DNA of 64,000 nucleotides from Bremerella alba (GTDB taxonomy: Bacteria > Planctomycetota > Planctomycetia > Pirellulales > Pirellulaceae), in assembly GCF_013618625.1 (NCBI RefSeq), contig NZ_JABRWO010000002.1, positions 558,001-622,000 on the forward strand. Direction: 5' to 3'. A program made the position numbers and the translations under genes. Below, piece after piece: positions 38,091-48,329 of this stretch. Position 1 is the stretch's first letter. Each line of letters starts with the position of its first letter. The notes beneath the pieces were generated by a model. That model saw only the letters and a list, made by a program, of their open reading frames with translations. It did not search any database and was not told where the DNA came from.

Positions 38091-38519
38091 CTACGCGTCC
38101 ATCTTGGCAACGGTGCAGGCGAAGTCGAATCGCATGGCTAGTTTGCCGTCGAGGGTGACCTTGCCGGTCATGAAGAACGCATCGGCCATGCGTTCGTTTA
38201 GCTTCACGTTCATTTCGATCGTGTCGCCGGGGCGGATCATCTTTTTGAACTTCACGTCGTTTAGCCGCGTTGCGACCGGCACGCCTTCGCCTTCTTGGAC
38301 GAACTGCGAGAGCAAGATGGCCCCAGCCTGCATGGTTGCTTCGCACAGGATCACGCCGGGCACCAGCGGGTAGTCGGGGTAGTGCCCTTGAAAGAAGTAT
38401 TCCTCGGGCGTGAACGTCTTACGACAGACGATGTGATCTTCCGTTTGCTCGACAACTTCGTCGACCAGCAGCATCGGACCGCGATGCGGAATGGCGTCTT
38501 CGATGGCGAATTTCGTCAT
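38091..38519 (-). CDS. FabZ-like 3-hydroxyacyl-ACP dehydratase
   Basis: 142 residues. Hotdog fold with the FabZ signature PHRGPMLLVDEV, the catalytic His in GHYPDYPLVPGV and the acidic residue in CEATMQAGA. Length matches FabZ. The ATG is 13 bases downstream of the flavoprotein gene stop, so translation is probably coupled. A hairpin GCTCTGC/GCAGAGC (38067-38092) spans its stop codon. In the context of a dedicated acyl carrier protein and ketosynthase it should remove water from the growing hydroxyacyl chain, giving a trans double bond which may be kept or moved. Confidence 0.88.
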   Translation of the reverse strand: MTKFAIEDAIPHRGPMLLVDEVVEQTEDHIVCRKTFTPEEYFFQGHYPDYPLVPGVILCEATMQAGAILLSQFVQEGEGVPVATRLNDVKFKKMIRPGDTIEMNVKLNERMADAFFMTGKVTLDGKLAMRFDFACTVAKMDA

Positions 38520-38532
38520 GGTGGTTCCTGCG

Positions 38533-39984
38533 TTACTTGCTGCTATCGGCCAATTGCGATTGGGTCGAAGACTTCATGATGTACGAATCGACATCGTTCG
38601 ACACGATCACGCCATAGTTGATGGCCCCCAGCCAGCCGGACATGATGATGCCGACGCTGCCGGCGTGGTACAAACCAGGCACCTGTTCAGGGATGGCGCG
38701 ACTAACGGCCAATCCTTCAAACTTAGTCCCAAAGCTAGAGCCGAGCGCATGCTTGGTGTACCGCTGGAAGGTTTTCGGCGTCGAGACTTCGACGTGGTCG
38801 ACCCGCTCGCGAACGTTAGGGACGTACTTTTCGAGCGCGTCGAGCGTAGTCTCGGCGAGATCGGCTTTGCTCGCTTTGTATTCGTCTTCCGACAGTTTCG
38901 CCCAGTCTTCAAAGCGAGCGTTGGTACTGGAAACGACCAGCGATCTCGGACGTCCTTCGGGCCGCGTCTGCGGATAATAGAACGAGTAGGTGCGGCTGGT
39001 GATGTCGCGACTAAGCAGCAAGTCGGTGCGAAATGCAGGGGCCGCGCTGCTGAAGAGCAGATCGCCGGTCTCTTCGGGGATCTGCTCGTCCGGCTTCATG
39101 GCCATGTAAACCTGGGTGCTGGAATTGTTGAGCCGCACCTCTTGAGCATCCTCGATAAACTTTTTATCGAAGTGCTGCTCGCCAACCAGGTCGAAGATGG
39201 TCAGCTTCAAGTTCGAGTTCGAGACAATCGACTTGCATTTGATCGTCTTACCGTTGGCGGTGATGCTTTGCACCCGGCCGTTCTCGAGATTGATTTTCTC
39301 GACGTCGACATTAATGCGCACGTCGACGCCTGACTTTTTCAGGTCTTCGTGCATCAACTTAATCAGCCGGTCAGTTCCCCCTTGAAAGGTGAAAACCCCT
39401 TTGCTCATGAAGTTCGAGAAGACGATCCCGTAGCTGATCGCCGGGTCTTCCAGGGTCGAACCGTTGGCGTAGGTGATTGGCTCCATCAACAGCCGTACGA
39501 CATCTTCGCGTCCAGGGAAGAACTTGTCGAACAACTGCTTGGTGGTCGTTCCCTGGTCGTCGTAGAAGTTCATGCTGCGCGCCGTGTCAAAGAACTCCTT
39601 CACGGTCGCTTCCGGCACGTTGAACTCTTGGATCAGCAGCTGCGAGAAGTCGTCGCGATTGAAGGTCGTCGACAGCGAGAACATCGGGTTATCGAAACGA
39701 ATGTTCTTTAGCTGCACGATCGAGTCGGCGATCTCGCGGGTCCAATAGCGCTTGCAACTCTTGATCATCCCGATCGGAAAACCGTGCAGCGAGATATCGA
39801 AGATGTGCCCGCCAGGTCGCTTGAACCAGGTTGCCATCCCACCGAGCTTGTAGTGCTGTTCGCAAAGAAGAACGCTACGCCCCTGACGGGCCAGCGTGTT
39901 GGCAGCGGTAAGCCCGGCCAAGCCACTTCCGATCACGACCACGTCGTACTCGTCTTGGGTATCTTTCAGAAAGTCTTTCGGCAT
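38533..39984 (-). CDS. Phytoene-desaturase-like FAD oxidoreductase (first paralogue)
   Basis: 483 residues, ATG preceded by GGAATAAG. The N-terminal dinucleotide site [21 protein letters not shown] and the later C-terminal FAD segment [21 protein letters not shown] are of the CrtI/CrtISO/RetSat family. The middle has [22 protein letters not shown], the usual post-Rossmann motif. No signal peptide. Family members desaturate, saturate or isomerise polyene chains. It follows a second, diverged paralogue by 39 bases. In this cluster it probably acts on a polyunsaturated acyl chain on the carrier protein or on its product, not on carotenoids; no carotenoid gene is nearby. Confidence 0.85.
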   Translation of the reverse strand: MPKDFLKDTQDEYDVVVIGSGLAGLTAANTLARQGRSVLLCEQHYKLGGMATWFKRPGGHIFDISLHGFPIGMIKSCKRYWTREIADSIVQLKNIRFDNPMFSLSTTFNRDDFSQLLIQEFNVPEATVKEFFDTARSMNFYDDQGTTTKQLFDKFFPGREDVVRLLMEPITYANGSTLEDPAISYGIVFSNFMSKGVFTFQGGTDRLIKLMHEDLKKSGVDVRINVDVEKINLENGRVQSITANGKTIKCKSIVSNSNLKLTIFDLVGEQHFDKKFIEDAQEVRLNNSSTQVYMAMKPDEQIPEETGDLLFSSAAPAFRTDLLLSRDITSRTYSFYYPQTRPEGRPRSLVVSSTNARFEDWAKLSEDEYKASKADLAETTLDALEKYVPNVRERVDHVEVSTPKTFQRYTKHALGSSFGTKFEGLAVSRAIPEQVPGLYHAGSVGIIMSGWLGAINYGVIVSNDVDSYIMKSSTQSQLADSSK

Positions 39985-40023
39985 GATTCTTATTCCTGTC
40001 CCCTTGCCCCTGCAGGGAGAGGG

Positions 40024-41415
40024 TTAGCTGGGGTCTTGTAGGCAGTATCGGTTGGCAACCGATACGCCGCTCATGATGGAACCTATGATCCCGACGTAGC
40101 CTTGATCGGTTCCGCAAATGTACAGGTTGTTCAGGTGCGTGGTGCCGTCGAGATGTTTCTCGGGGGCACCATACACGGCACCGTTTTTGTGCCAGGTGTA
40201 TCGATGAATCGTTTTGGGAGTGAACATATCGACGGCCACCACATGCCGGCGGAACTCGGGAATGAACCGCACCACACTGTCGCTTACCAGATCGTACCAG
40301 CGGTTTTTCTCGAAGCGGTACTGCTGTTCCGGCAGATTCACCCAGCGGTCGTAGTCGGCCAGAGCCGTGACGCGAAGGTAGCCCTCGTCGAGATTGGCTC
40401 CGTCGTGATAGTCGAAGTTGTTCGGCGAACAGATGACGCCGGTACGGACGTCGCACAGATCGTTTTCCGGTTTTACCCAGTGAAACTTGTTCGAATCGTT
40501 GAAGAAAACAATCGTCGAATCGTAACCGACTTCAACCGGCTGCTTCTTGATGACTGAGATCGTTTCGACAAAGCTCAAGCGGCCTGGCTCTCCGGTGGGC
40601 GGCTTGATTGCTTCGTCGCACATCCGCATCGTTTCCCACCAACCGGCCGAGGAAATAACCTTGCGGCCCATCAGTTCGGTACCGTCGTCGAGCGTCACGC
40701 CAACGCACTGGCCGTTGTCGATCTTCAGCCCGGAAACACCCGTTCGCAGTTTAAGCTGGCCCCCCAGTTCGCGGAACTTTTTGACCAGGTTCTTCAGTAG
40801 CAGCCGCACTCCTTTGAGCGGTCGGGCGAAGCCTTCCATGTAGATGCTGCGGAACATGATACAGAACTGGCCCCAGTCCATGTCTTGCTCGCGGGCGTTG
40901 CCGTACCACATCAGCGGGCACAACAGCATCTCGATCAGCAGCGGGTCGGTGATGATCTCGGCCAGTCGCGTGCGGGCCGAGCCAGCGTAGTTATCCGGCG
41001 TGATGTCGTCGTAGTCCATGATCTGCCCGCGGAGGCGATCGAAATTGTCGGCCTGCTTGGGAAACCGTTGGGCGATCTCGCTTCGTAGGAGTTGAATGTC
41101 GTTGTCGAATTTCAGTTCGACCCCGGGAAACATCACCTTCGAGCCCAGTTGTGGGCACAACGCGAATTCATCCCATTTGAAACGCAGCTGCCGCAGAAGC
41201 CGACCCAGCGGCCCCTTCTTCTCACCCTTCTTGGTGAAGTTGGTCACCGCGTGAAGGCCGACATCAAAGTCGCGACCGGCCATGCGATAGAAGGAATTCA
41301 GCCCACCGATGGTGTTGTGACGCTCGAGAATACAGACATTCTGACCGAAATAAGCCAAGCGAATCCCGGCCGCCAGCCCGGACATGCCTGCGCCGATAAT
41401 GATCGTGTCGTACAT
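40024..41415 (-). CDS. Phytoene-desaturase-like FAD oxidoreductase (second paralogue)
   Basis: 463 residues from the ATG at 41415, chosen because the FAD site TIIIGAGMSGLAAGIRLAYFG follows at once; the frame is open to 41478. Other family marks are LERHNTIGGLNSFY and the C-terminal YICGTDQGYVGIIGSIMSG. It shares overall plan with the next gene, including TPKTIHRYTWH against [11 protein letters not shown], but the two are only distantly alike, so they may act at different steps or as a heterodimer. The gap of 210 bases to the acyl carrier protein gene carries a group of hairpins. Confidence 0.85.
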   Translation of the reverse strand: MYDTIIIGAGMSGLAAGIRLAYFGQNVCILERHNTIGGLNSFYRMAGRDFDVGLHAVTNFTKKGEKKGPLGRLLRQLRFKWDEFALCPQLGSKVMFPGVELKFDNDIQLLRSEIAQRFPKQADNFDRLRGQIMDYDDITPDNYAGSARTRLAEIITDPLLIEMLLCPLMWYGNAREQDMDWGQFCIMFRSIYMEGFARPLKGVRLLLKNLVKKFRELGGQLKLRTGVSGLKIDNGQCVGVTLDDGTELMGRKVISSAGWWETMRMCDEAIKPPTGEPGRLSFVETISVIKKQPVEVGYDSTIVFFNDSNKFHWVKPENDLCDVRTGVICSPNNFDYHDGANLDEGYLRVTALADYDRWVNLPEQQYRFEKNRWYDLVSDSVVRFIPEFRRHVVAVDMFTPKTIHRYTWHKNGAVYGAPEKHLDGTTHLNNLYICGTDQGYVGIIGSIMSGVSVANRYCLQDPS

Positions 41416-41452
41416 CGTGACGAGAAAGTCCTTGTGGCGGTTTCCGCATATA

Positions 41453-41530
41453 GCCCCGAAGGGGCGGCAGAAGCTCAAACCTCTACCAGGGGCATACGCC
41501 CCTGGCTATTATCTTTCGCCCCATTGGGGC
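41453..41530. repeat. Cluster of short GC-rich hairpins
   Basis: GCCCCGAAGGGGCG (41453-41466), CAGGGGC/GCCCCTG (41487-41504) and GCCCC/GGGGC (41518-41530) follow one another in the gap between the carrier protein and flavoprotein genes. The 14-mer GCCCCGAAGGGGCG occurs again at 45309-45322, so it is an interspersed element of REP type. Confidence 0.6.
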
Positions 41531-41625
41531 AATGAGAAATAAGTGCGACATCCATCGTTAGGGCTTGGTGCGATATGCTTCGCTGCTCGCACCCTACAGG
41601 ATTTCGCGATGCGCGGTGGTCGAAA

Positions 41626-41877
41626 TTACAGATCTTTCATCTTCGGTTCGAGGTAGGTCACCGTGCTTTTCATCGATGCGAGTTCCGGGTATTCCTCTTC
41701 CGGAATTTGCACCCGGTGACGCTTACGGAGTTCCATGACGATGTCCAGGAAGTCCATGCTGTCCAGCTCTAGCTGGTCGCGAAAGGGCTTCTCGTCGTCG
41801 ATATCCGTGATGTCGTCATCCGGTGCGATGTCCCGCAAAATGTCCAATACTTCTTCACGGATTTCCGCTGGCGTCAT
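41626..41877 (-). CDS. Acyl carrier protein
   Basis: 83 residues from the ATG at 41877, which has GAGGAG 11 bases upstream; a TTG at 41895 is less likely. Acidic four-helix carrier protein with the phosphopantetheine Ser at about 40 in LELDSMDFLD (the usual motif is DSL; DSM is a common variant). The region DIAPDDDITDIDDEKPFRDQ before it is typical. Its position directly after a ketosynthase gene (27 bases) and far from any complete fatty-acid operon suggests a dedicated carrier for the pathway encoded here. Confidence 0.92.
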   Translation of the reverse strand: MTPAEIREEVLDILRDIAPDDDITDIDDEKPFRDQLELDSMDFLDIVMELRKRHRVQIPEEEYPELASMKSTVTYLEPKMKDL

Positions 41878-41904
41878 CCCGATCTGGCTCCTCAACCGTG
41901 TGCT

Positions 41905-43158
<1,254 letters not shown>

Positions 43159-43222
43159 TTGCCCATCCTCGGCAATTTAACGGAAACCGTTCAAGCTACC
43201 GATTCCCAGGAACCTTGGCAAG

Positions 43223-44224
43223 TCACCTGCGGCAAGCCAAATCGTCATTCAGCCGCTGCATTCCCTCTTCTGTCGAGACTTTTGGGGAGTATCCCAAGTC
43301 GTGTCGGGCAGCCGAGATATCGAAATAATGGTGCGTGGCAAGCTGCCTCGCGAGGAACCGTGTCATGCGTGGTTCTTCGTGCATTCGACCGATCATTTTG
43401 TAGGTCGTTTCCATGGCAGCCCCCGCATAATAGGCAACGTTTGCCGAAACGTGTTTCCGAATCGGAAGAATGTCTTCCATGGCCAGAATCTCATTTATCC
43501 AGTCCCAGAGACGGACCGGAGCCCCCTGGGTGACGAAATAAGCCTTGCCGCCGACCTTCTCGGGCGTGTTCACCAATGCTCCGGCGGCTTGAATATGGGC
43601 CGAGGCGGCGTTTTCGACATAAACCATGTCGACCAGATTTTTTCCGTCCCCGACAATTCGCAATTTCCCCGATTTTGCCCGCTGAATAAGCCTCGGAATC
43701 AAGTGGCCGTCGCGTGGTCCCCAGATCAGGTGAGGTCGCAGAGCACACGTTGCCAGCGCGCCCGGCCGATTGGCCTGAAGGACTGCCTGTTCGGCAATAG
43801 CTTTGGAATGCGGATAATGCGCCAGCCATTTTTCTGGATAAGGGGCCGACTCGTCGACTCCCTTCTGGTCTGACCCGTTGAAGGTCACGCTGGGGCTGCT
43901 GCTAAAGACCAAACGCTCGACATTCCAAGCCAGGCAGGCATCGATAATGTTTTGTGTGCCTTCGACGTTGATGCCGTAATAATCTTCCCAGCGTCCCCAA
44001 ATGCCGGCCATCGCAGCGACATGATAGACGACCTCGCATCCCTTCACGGCCCCTTCGACAGCAGCCCGATCGCGTAGATCCCCCTGAATGCACTCGACCC
44101 GCAGCGATTCGAGTTCGGGGTATCGCTGCCGCGAGAGCACACGCACGTTTTCCCCGTGCATGAGAAGCTGTTCCACGATATATCGACCGAGGAATCCTCC
44201 TCCGCCGGTGACCAGCACGCTCAA
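43223..44224 (-). CDS. oleD: NAD(P)-dependent 3-beta-HSD-like reductase, OleD type
   Basis: 333 residues from a TTG at 44224 with GGAG six bases upstream. Cofactor site VLVTGGGGFLGRYIVEQLL, Ser in VFSSSPSVTFNG and catalytic YPHSK. The segment GRWEDYYGINVEGTQNIIDAC and the C-terminal YFDISAARHDLGYSPKVSTEEGM fit the OleD family, which reduces 2-alkyl-3-ketoacids to the beta-hydroxy acids in head-to-head hydrocarbon synthesis. The presence of an OleC-like gene two genes away supports this over a general sugar epimerase. Confidence 0.82.
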   Translation of the reverse strand: MSVLVTGGGGFLGRYIVEQLLMHGENVRVLSRQRYPELESLRVECIQGDLRDRAAVEGAVKGCEVVYHVAAMAGIWGRWEDYYGINVEGTQNIIDACLAWNVERLVFSSSPSVTFNGSDQKGVDESAPYPEKWLAHYPHSKAIAEQAVLQANRPGALATCALRPHLIWGPRDGHLIPRLIQRAKSGKLRIVGDGKNLVDMVYVENAASAHIQAAGALVNTPEKVGGKAYFVTQGAPVRLWDWINEILAMEDILPIRKHVSANVAYYAGAAMETTYKMIGRMHEEPRMTRFLARQLATHHYFDISAARHDLGYSPKVSTEEGMQRLNDDLACRR

Positions 44225-44268
44225 GTGTTGCTCCGGATGCTTATCTTGTAGAGGGGGCCTTGGCTCTT

Positions 44269-45219
44269 TTAGAGACCCTGAATCATGGACTTAGGTATCT
44301 TGAACCGGTACGAACCACTTTTGCCAATCGCTTCGCCTGGCAGGTCAAGGTAGAGGTTCTCGACCTGGTTGGGGTCGAAGTCCTCTGGCACGTCAAAAAC
44401 AATGGCGTCGGTGCCTTCTTCCGCCGGTTTGAAGGTTTTGCTGGGAGTCCACCATTTTAGGTCGGCCAGATCATCGAACTTGAGGGGATAGTACATGTTC
44501 TTGTCGTCGTCGGAAAGCTGGGCCGTGCGAATCGCTCCATTTTGTGAGTTAAATTGGTTGCCATACCAGCTTTTGAAATCAAACGTCTTGTCTGATCGAT
44601 TCGATAGTTCGAGATAGACGTTCATATATGGCCGACCGTTGGAAGTGACCAGTTCGCCCGACTCGTCGCGGCCACGCACTTCGCCCCAATCGATGTGATT
44701 AATCTTTACCTTGAAGCCTTCCATGGTGGCTGAATTCTTGGCCGGAACCCAGTTGATGTAGATATCGCCCTTCTCGGCGGCTTCCATGACGTCTTGGATC
44801 TGGTTGCCACTGTTAGCTACGCCGTCGTCTACGTAGGGGGAATCGTCGACGACATCGCCGCCTGATCCGATTTCCAGGATGCCCATCGAGACCAAGACAA
44901 AGAACAACACCACGGCCAGAAACATCGGCAGCACGACGACCTTGGCGATCTTCAGAATCAAATCGACGGGGATTCCGCCCGATTCAAGCTCTTCTTCCCC
45001 TTCGGCACCTTCTGCCCCCTCGGCCTGCTCGGTCTTGGACTGGGGCTTTTTCCTGAGTGGCTTGCTCCCCGGCTCACGAGGTGTAATCACCGGTGCACTG
45101 ACTTGGGGTGTTGCCTGAGGAACGACAAACATGCCCTGGCAGGTAGGACATTGAACCTGGGTCCCGGCAGGACTAGTCACATTGAGTACGGTCGAACAGT
45201 GAGGGCACTTGAGATGCAT
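44269..45219 (-). CDS. Membrane protein with N-terminal zinc ribbon, function unknown
   Basis: 316 residues. Two CxxC pairs at the N-terminus (LKCPHCSTVL and VQCPTCQGMF) form a zinc ribbon of the MJ0042/finger type. A charged linker rich in Lys and Glu follows, then one membrane helix at about 91-113 (LILKIAKVVVLPMFLAVVLF), and a C-terminal extracytoplasmic domain of about 180 residues with beta character (INWVPAKNSATMEGFKVKINHIDW, PYMNVYLELSNRSDKTFDFKSW, ENLYLDLPGEAIG). The C-terminal part resembles planctomycete proteins of unknown function. It sits inside the Ole-linked cluster, 44 bases before oleD, and may be a scaffold or unrelated passenger. Confidence 0.8.
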   Translation of the reverse strand: MHLKCPHCSTVLNVTSPAGTQVQCPTCQGMFVVPQATPQVSAPVITPREPGSKPLRKKPQSKTEQAEGAEGAEGEEELESGGIPVDLILKIAKVVVLPMFLAVVLFFVLVSMGILEIGSGGDVVDDSPYVDDGVANSGNQIQDVMEAAEKGDIYINWVPAKNSATMEGFKVKINHIDWGEVRGRDESGELVTSNGRPYMNVYLELSNRSDKTFDFKSWYGNQFNSQNGAIRTAQLSDDDKNMYYPLKFDDLADLKWWTPSKTFKPAEEGTDAIVFDVPEDFDPNQVENLYLDLPGEAIGKSGSYRFKIPKSMIQGL

Positions 45220-45354
45220 GGGTTGGAAAAACCTTGAATCGACAGATTAGTAACCAGTGCTGGGCGTGGATTCACTGTGAGTAAAGTGAAACGGGTTAGC
45301 TCTCATAAGCCCCGAAGGGGCGAAAGCCTGTTCTTTATACAAAAGAAAAGGCCA

Positions 45355-45443
45355 AGCCACAGAGCACACGGAGGGGAGAAGACCAACCACGAATAGGAAA
45401 TTATCCTTGATTAAAAACCCTTCTCTCGGTGCTCTCTGTGGCT
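45355..45443. repeat. Imperfect inverted repeat in the gap before the zinc-ribbon gene
   Basis: The left arm 45355-45381 (AGCCACAGAGCACACGGAG...) and right arm 45420-45443 (...GGTGCTCTCTGTGGCT) are imperfect reverse complements of about 24 bases, separated by about 38 AT-rich bases. AGCCACAGAG-type sequences recur as intergenic repeats in many bacteria. The rest of the 302-base gap 45220-45521 carries GCCCCGAAGGGGCG at 45309-45322 and no gene. Confidence 0.6.
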
Positions 45444-45521
45444 AATCTCTCTTTCGACATGCAACACGCTCGTCCCGTGGGGCTGACAGATCACGATGCG
45501 AAAAAACACTTCACACTCTGT

Positions 45522-47210
45522 CTATTGAGGCGAGCCGGTCTCGATCCGTTCCTCAGCCCACACCTTGAGTTTCTCGCGGAAAATCTTCGAGTTGTGCCGC
45601 ACGTCGACCGGGAAATTTGGATGCAGCAGGAAATGGTCTATTCGCTCGGTCAATGCGTTTTTATTGCCGATTTCACGCAGTTGGTCCATCAGTTGGTCAA
45701 TCTCTTGCGGCGTATCTGGGTACATACCAGGCCACGGCTGAACGATCACGACAGGCACCTCGTCCCCTGGTTCACCGAGCCCCACCAGCGCACTGCGGAA
45801 GATCTTCTCATGCGTGTTGAAGATCGATTCGACCGGAATCGTAAACATCGGCCCCTGGGCCGTTTGCAGGCGATGCGTCTTTCGCCCGCAAAACCAGAAC
45901 CGATCGTGGGTATCGAGATAGCCGACGTCTCCCATCCGATGCCACACTGCGTCGCCATCGTAGATTTTCGAGTTGCGGGTCGCCTCGTCGCTGGTCGCGT
46001 ACCGCCGCGTAATCACCGGACCGCGGACGATCAACTCGCCAATCTCACCACGGGGTAGAGGTTCGACCTGTTCGACCGTTTCGATGGCTTCGTCCGAAAT
46101 GGCGATGACCTGCCAGTCGATGCCCTCGAAGCGCGAGCCAACGCAAGTGCCGGCCCCTTCACGTGAACGCTCGTTCGTTTCTCCTAAGACCTCGCTGGCC
46201 GCGATCGAAGCCACTGGCAACGCTTCGGTTGCCCCGTATGGCGTGTACATCTCAGCATTGGGTGCGGCCTTTTTCATTCGCTTCAACACATGCGGAGGGA
46301 CCGGAGCCCCAGCCGATAGAACGCGCCGGAGCGACGGCATCCACAGGTTCTCGCGTTCGCAAAACTGGCCAACGGCGTTCCAAACGGCCGGGGATGCAAA
46401 GGACTGCGTCGCTTTCCAGTCGGTAATCGCTTCCAAGATGTTCCGCGGATCAACGGCCGCAGGGCAGCTGAAGTCCATGTCGGGAATAACCGACGTCACC
46501 CCCATCGCGCTGTTGAAAAGCCCAAACAAAGGGAAGCCGGGCACATCGATTTCGCCAGGCTCAATCGCGTAACGCTCTTGAATGAACTGAACCTGGCGGC
46601 GGAATCCCTCATGCCGAAACTCGCCCCCCTTCGGAGGCCCAGTGCTGCCGGACGTGAAGATGATTGCCGCCTTGTCATCGGCAGTCGACTCGAACGGCTG
46701 AAACTCGCCGATATCGGTCTGACGCAGTTGCTCGAGAGTTGCCCCTCCCCAAAACCACTTGCGACCGACCGTCACATTCAGTTTGGCGGCCTGATATCGC
46801 CGACCACATAGCTTGCGAACGGCATGCACGATAGGGATCGCCACGAATCCTTCCGGCTGAACCTGATCGAGACAGGAAAGCACGTTCTTCTTCCCCATAC
46901 CAGGATCGATGAGAATGCTGACCGCCCCGACTTTGAACAGGGCAAACACCAGCGAAACGAAATCAATCCCCGGGCGAACCATCATGGCCAGGCGTGTGCC
47001 AGGGACGACCCCCATCTTTGACAAGCCTGCGGCGATCACGGTGCTGTCGTGGGCAAGTTGGGCAAATGTGATTGTTTCGTACTGTCGTTTCCCTTGGACG
47101 TCTCGCTTTCCGGCAACGGCAATCGCGGTCGCGTCCGGCCTGACGACCGCGACTTCATCGAGCAGCAGCCCCACATTGAAAACCGTTGATGTCATCGTGG
47201 CATCCGCCAT
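45522..47210 (-). CDS. oleC: AMP-forming ligase of the OleC (beta-lactone synthetase) type
   Basis: 562 residues. The ATP site is IIFTSGSTGPPKGGEFRHEGF in two short blocks. OleC-specific resemblance is strong: VGAVSILIDPGMGKKNVLSCL, QPEGFVAIPIVHA, PLFGLFNSAMGVTSVIPDMD, LSAGAPVPPHVL, TPYGATEALPV, HRMGDVGYLD, FWFCGRKTHRLQT and FLLHPNFPVDVRHNSKI. OleC converts beta-hydroxy acids to cis-beta-lactones (later decarboxylated by OleB) in long-chain olefin synthesis. It is the first gene of the run that leads through oleD to the carrier protein and FAS-like genes. OleA and OleB are not seen in the window. Confidence 0.88.
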   Translation of the reverse strand: MADATMTSTVFNVGLLLDEVAVVRPDATAIAVAGKRDVQGKRQYETITFAQLAHDSTVIAAGLSKMGVVPGTRLAMMVRPGIDFVSLVFALFKVGAVSILIDPGMGKKNVLSCLDQVQPEGFVAIPIVHAVRKLCGRRYQAAKLNVTVGRKWFWGGATLEQLRQTDIGEFQPFESTADDKAAIIFTSGSTGPPKGGEFRHEGFRRQVQFIQERYAIEPGEIDVPGFPLFGLFNSAMGVTSVIPDMDFSCPAAVDPRNILEAITDWKATQSFASPAVWNAVGQFCERENLWMPSLRRVLSAGAPVPPHVLKRMKKAAPNAEMYTPYGATEALPVASIAASEVLGETNERSREGAGTCVGSRFEGIDWQVIAISDEAIETVEQVEPLPRGEIGELIVRGPVITRRYATSDEATRNSKIYDGDAVWHRMGDVGYLDTHDRFWFCGRKTHRLQTAQGPMFTIPVESIFNTHEKIFRSALVGLGEPGDEVPVVIVQPWPGMYPDTPQEIDQLMDQLREIGNKNALTERIDHFLLHPNFPVDVRHNSKIFREKLKVWAEERIETGSPQ

Positions 47211-47306
47211 TCAACTACTCTCTAATCCCTTAACCGGCTGGAGGAATCGGCCATGCCGACAAGTGGCTCCAGAGTTGAGTTTTATAAGGATAAACGCTTC
47301 CAATTT

Positions 47307-47371
47307 ATATCCGGCCGGGAACATGAGCCGCTTGTGGTCTTCGCCCATCCAGAGATAAATCTCTGGGTCAA
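47307..47371 (+). repeat. Interspersed palindromic repeat, copy A
   Basis: Consists of ATCCGGCCGGGAAC, AGCCGCTTGTGG and the palindrome CCAGAGATAAATCTCTGG in that order. Copies B and C near 52.5 kb share these blocks. It lies in the 169-base gap between oleC and the ATP-grasp gene. Confidence 0.75.
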
Positions 47372-47379
47372 TCTGTTGT

Positions 47380-48321
47380 TCAACAACTCTCTGGTCCACT
47401 CGCCCCTGAGGGGTATGGGGCTTTCCGCTGATCATTGATTCTTGCCACAACATAATCCATCAGTTCGGCGGCGACATCCACATCACAGGCCGCTGAAAGC
47501 CCTTTCCATCCTGGAACAGCATTGGCTTCCAGTAAATACCAACCCCCTTCGCCGTCGGGCAGAAAGTCGAGCCCGGCGATTGATAGTTCCAGCGTTTGCA
47601 TGGCTTGCCGCGCGACCTGCGCGACGTCGTCGGGGATTGGCGCGAGGGTGGCACTAGCACCGCGGCTGAGATTGGTTCGCCAACTATCGGCCGAAGTTCG
47701 TCGCATTCCCCACATTCTCTCACCGAGCACCAGCACCCGTAGGTCGTAGCCTGGGTGGGGTACAAACTTCTGCAAATAGATAATCTGCCCCATTTGCTGC
47801 AGCGTTTTGAACACGCGATGGGCAAGATCGGCGTCCTCGACCCGCATGATCCCCCGCCCTTCTCCACCAAAGATCGGCTTGACGACGACCGACGGCCCTA
47901 TTTCTTCGAAGGCGGCCATCGCATCTTGCCAGGTCTGACAGACGTGCGTTTGCGGAACCCGATAGCCGGCCGCCGATAGCTTGGAAAGGGACAGATACTT
48001 ATCAATCGCCAGTTCCATCGACTTGGGTGGGTTGATGATTAACACGCCTTGCCGCTCGAGTCCGGCCAACGCATCCATGCGGAAGACCACTTGTTCGAGT
48101 GATCCTAGCGGCATCGTGCGGACGATCACCGCGTCGAAGTTTTCCGACAGTATCGTCTCGGCAGAAATCGACTCGCCAGCACCAATGCGCGATTGCAAAG
48201 ACGAGAATTCCAAACGCTCGAGTAGGGCTTTGCCGCGCGCGGCCCTCTGCAGATCTTGGAAGTACCAGCTATCTGCGTTAGCGAGCACGCCGATGCGTGG
48301 CAATCGAGCACTTCGATTCAT
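47380..48321 (-). CDS. RimK-like ATP-grasp ligase linked to mch
   Basis: 313 residues. ATP-grasp marks: DKYLSLSKLSAAGYRVPQT, SVVVKPIFGGEGRGIMRV, VPHPGYDLRVLVLG and the metal-binding GGWYLLEANAVPGWKGL. RimK/MptN relatives add an amino acid, often glutamate, to a small molecule or protein. It starts 8 bases after the mch gene, and ATP-grasp genes of this kind accompany mch in methylotroph and planctomycete tetrahydromethanopterin clusters, so modification of the pterin cofactor is likely. The last 15 residues run up to the palindromic repeat copy A. Confidence 0.82.
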   Translation of the reverse strand: MNRSARLPRIGVLANADSWYFQDLQRAARGKALLERLEFSSLQSRIGAGESISAETILSENFDAVIVRTMPLGSLEQVVFRMDALAGLERQGVLIINPPKSMELAIDKYLSLSKLSAAGYRVPQTHVCQTWQDAMAAFEEIGPSVVVKPIFGGEGRGIMRVEDADLAHRVFKTLQQMGQIIYLQKFVPHPGYDLRVLVLGERMWGMRRTSADSWRTNLSRGASATLAPIPDDVAQVARQAMQTLELSIAGLDFLPDGEGGWYLLEANAVPGWKGLSAACDVDVAAELMDYVVARINDQRKAPYPSGASGPESC

Positions 48322-48329
48322 GGCCGTAC

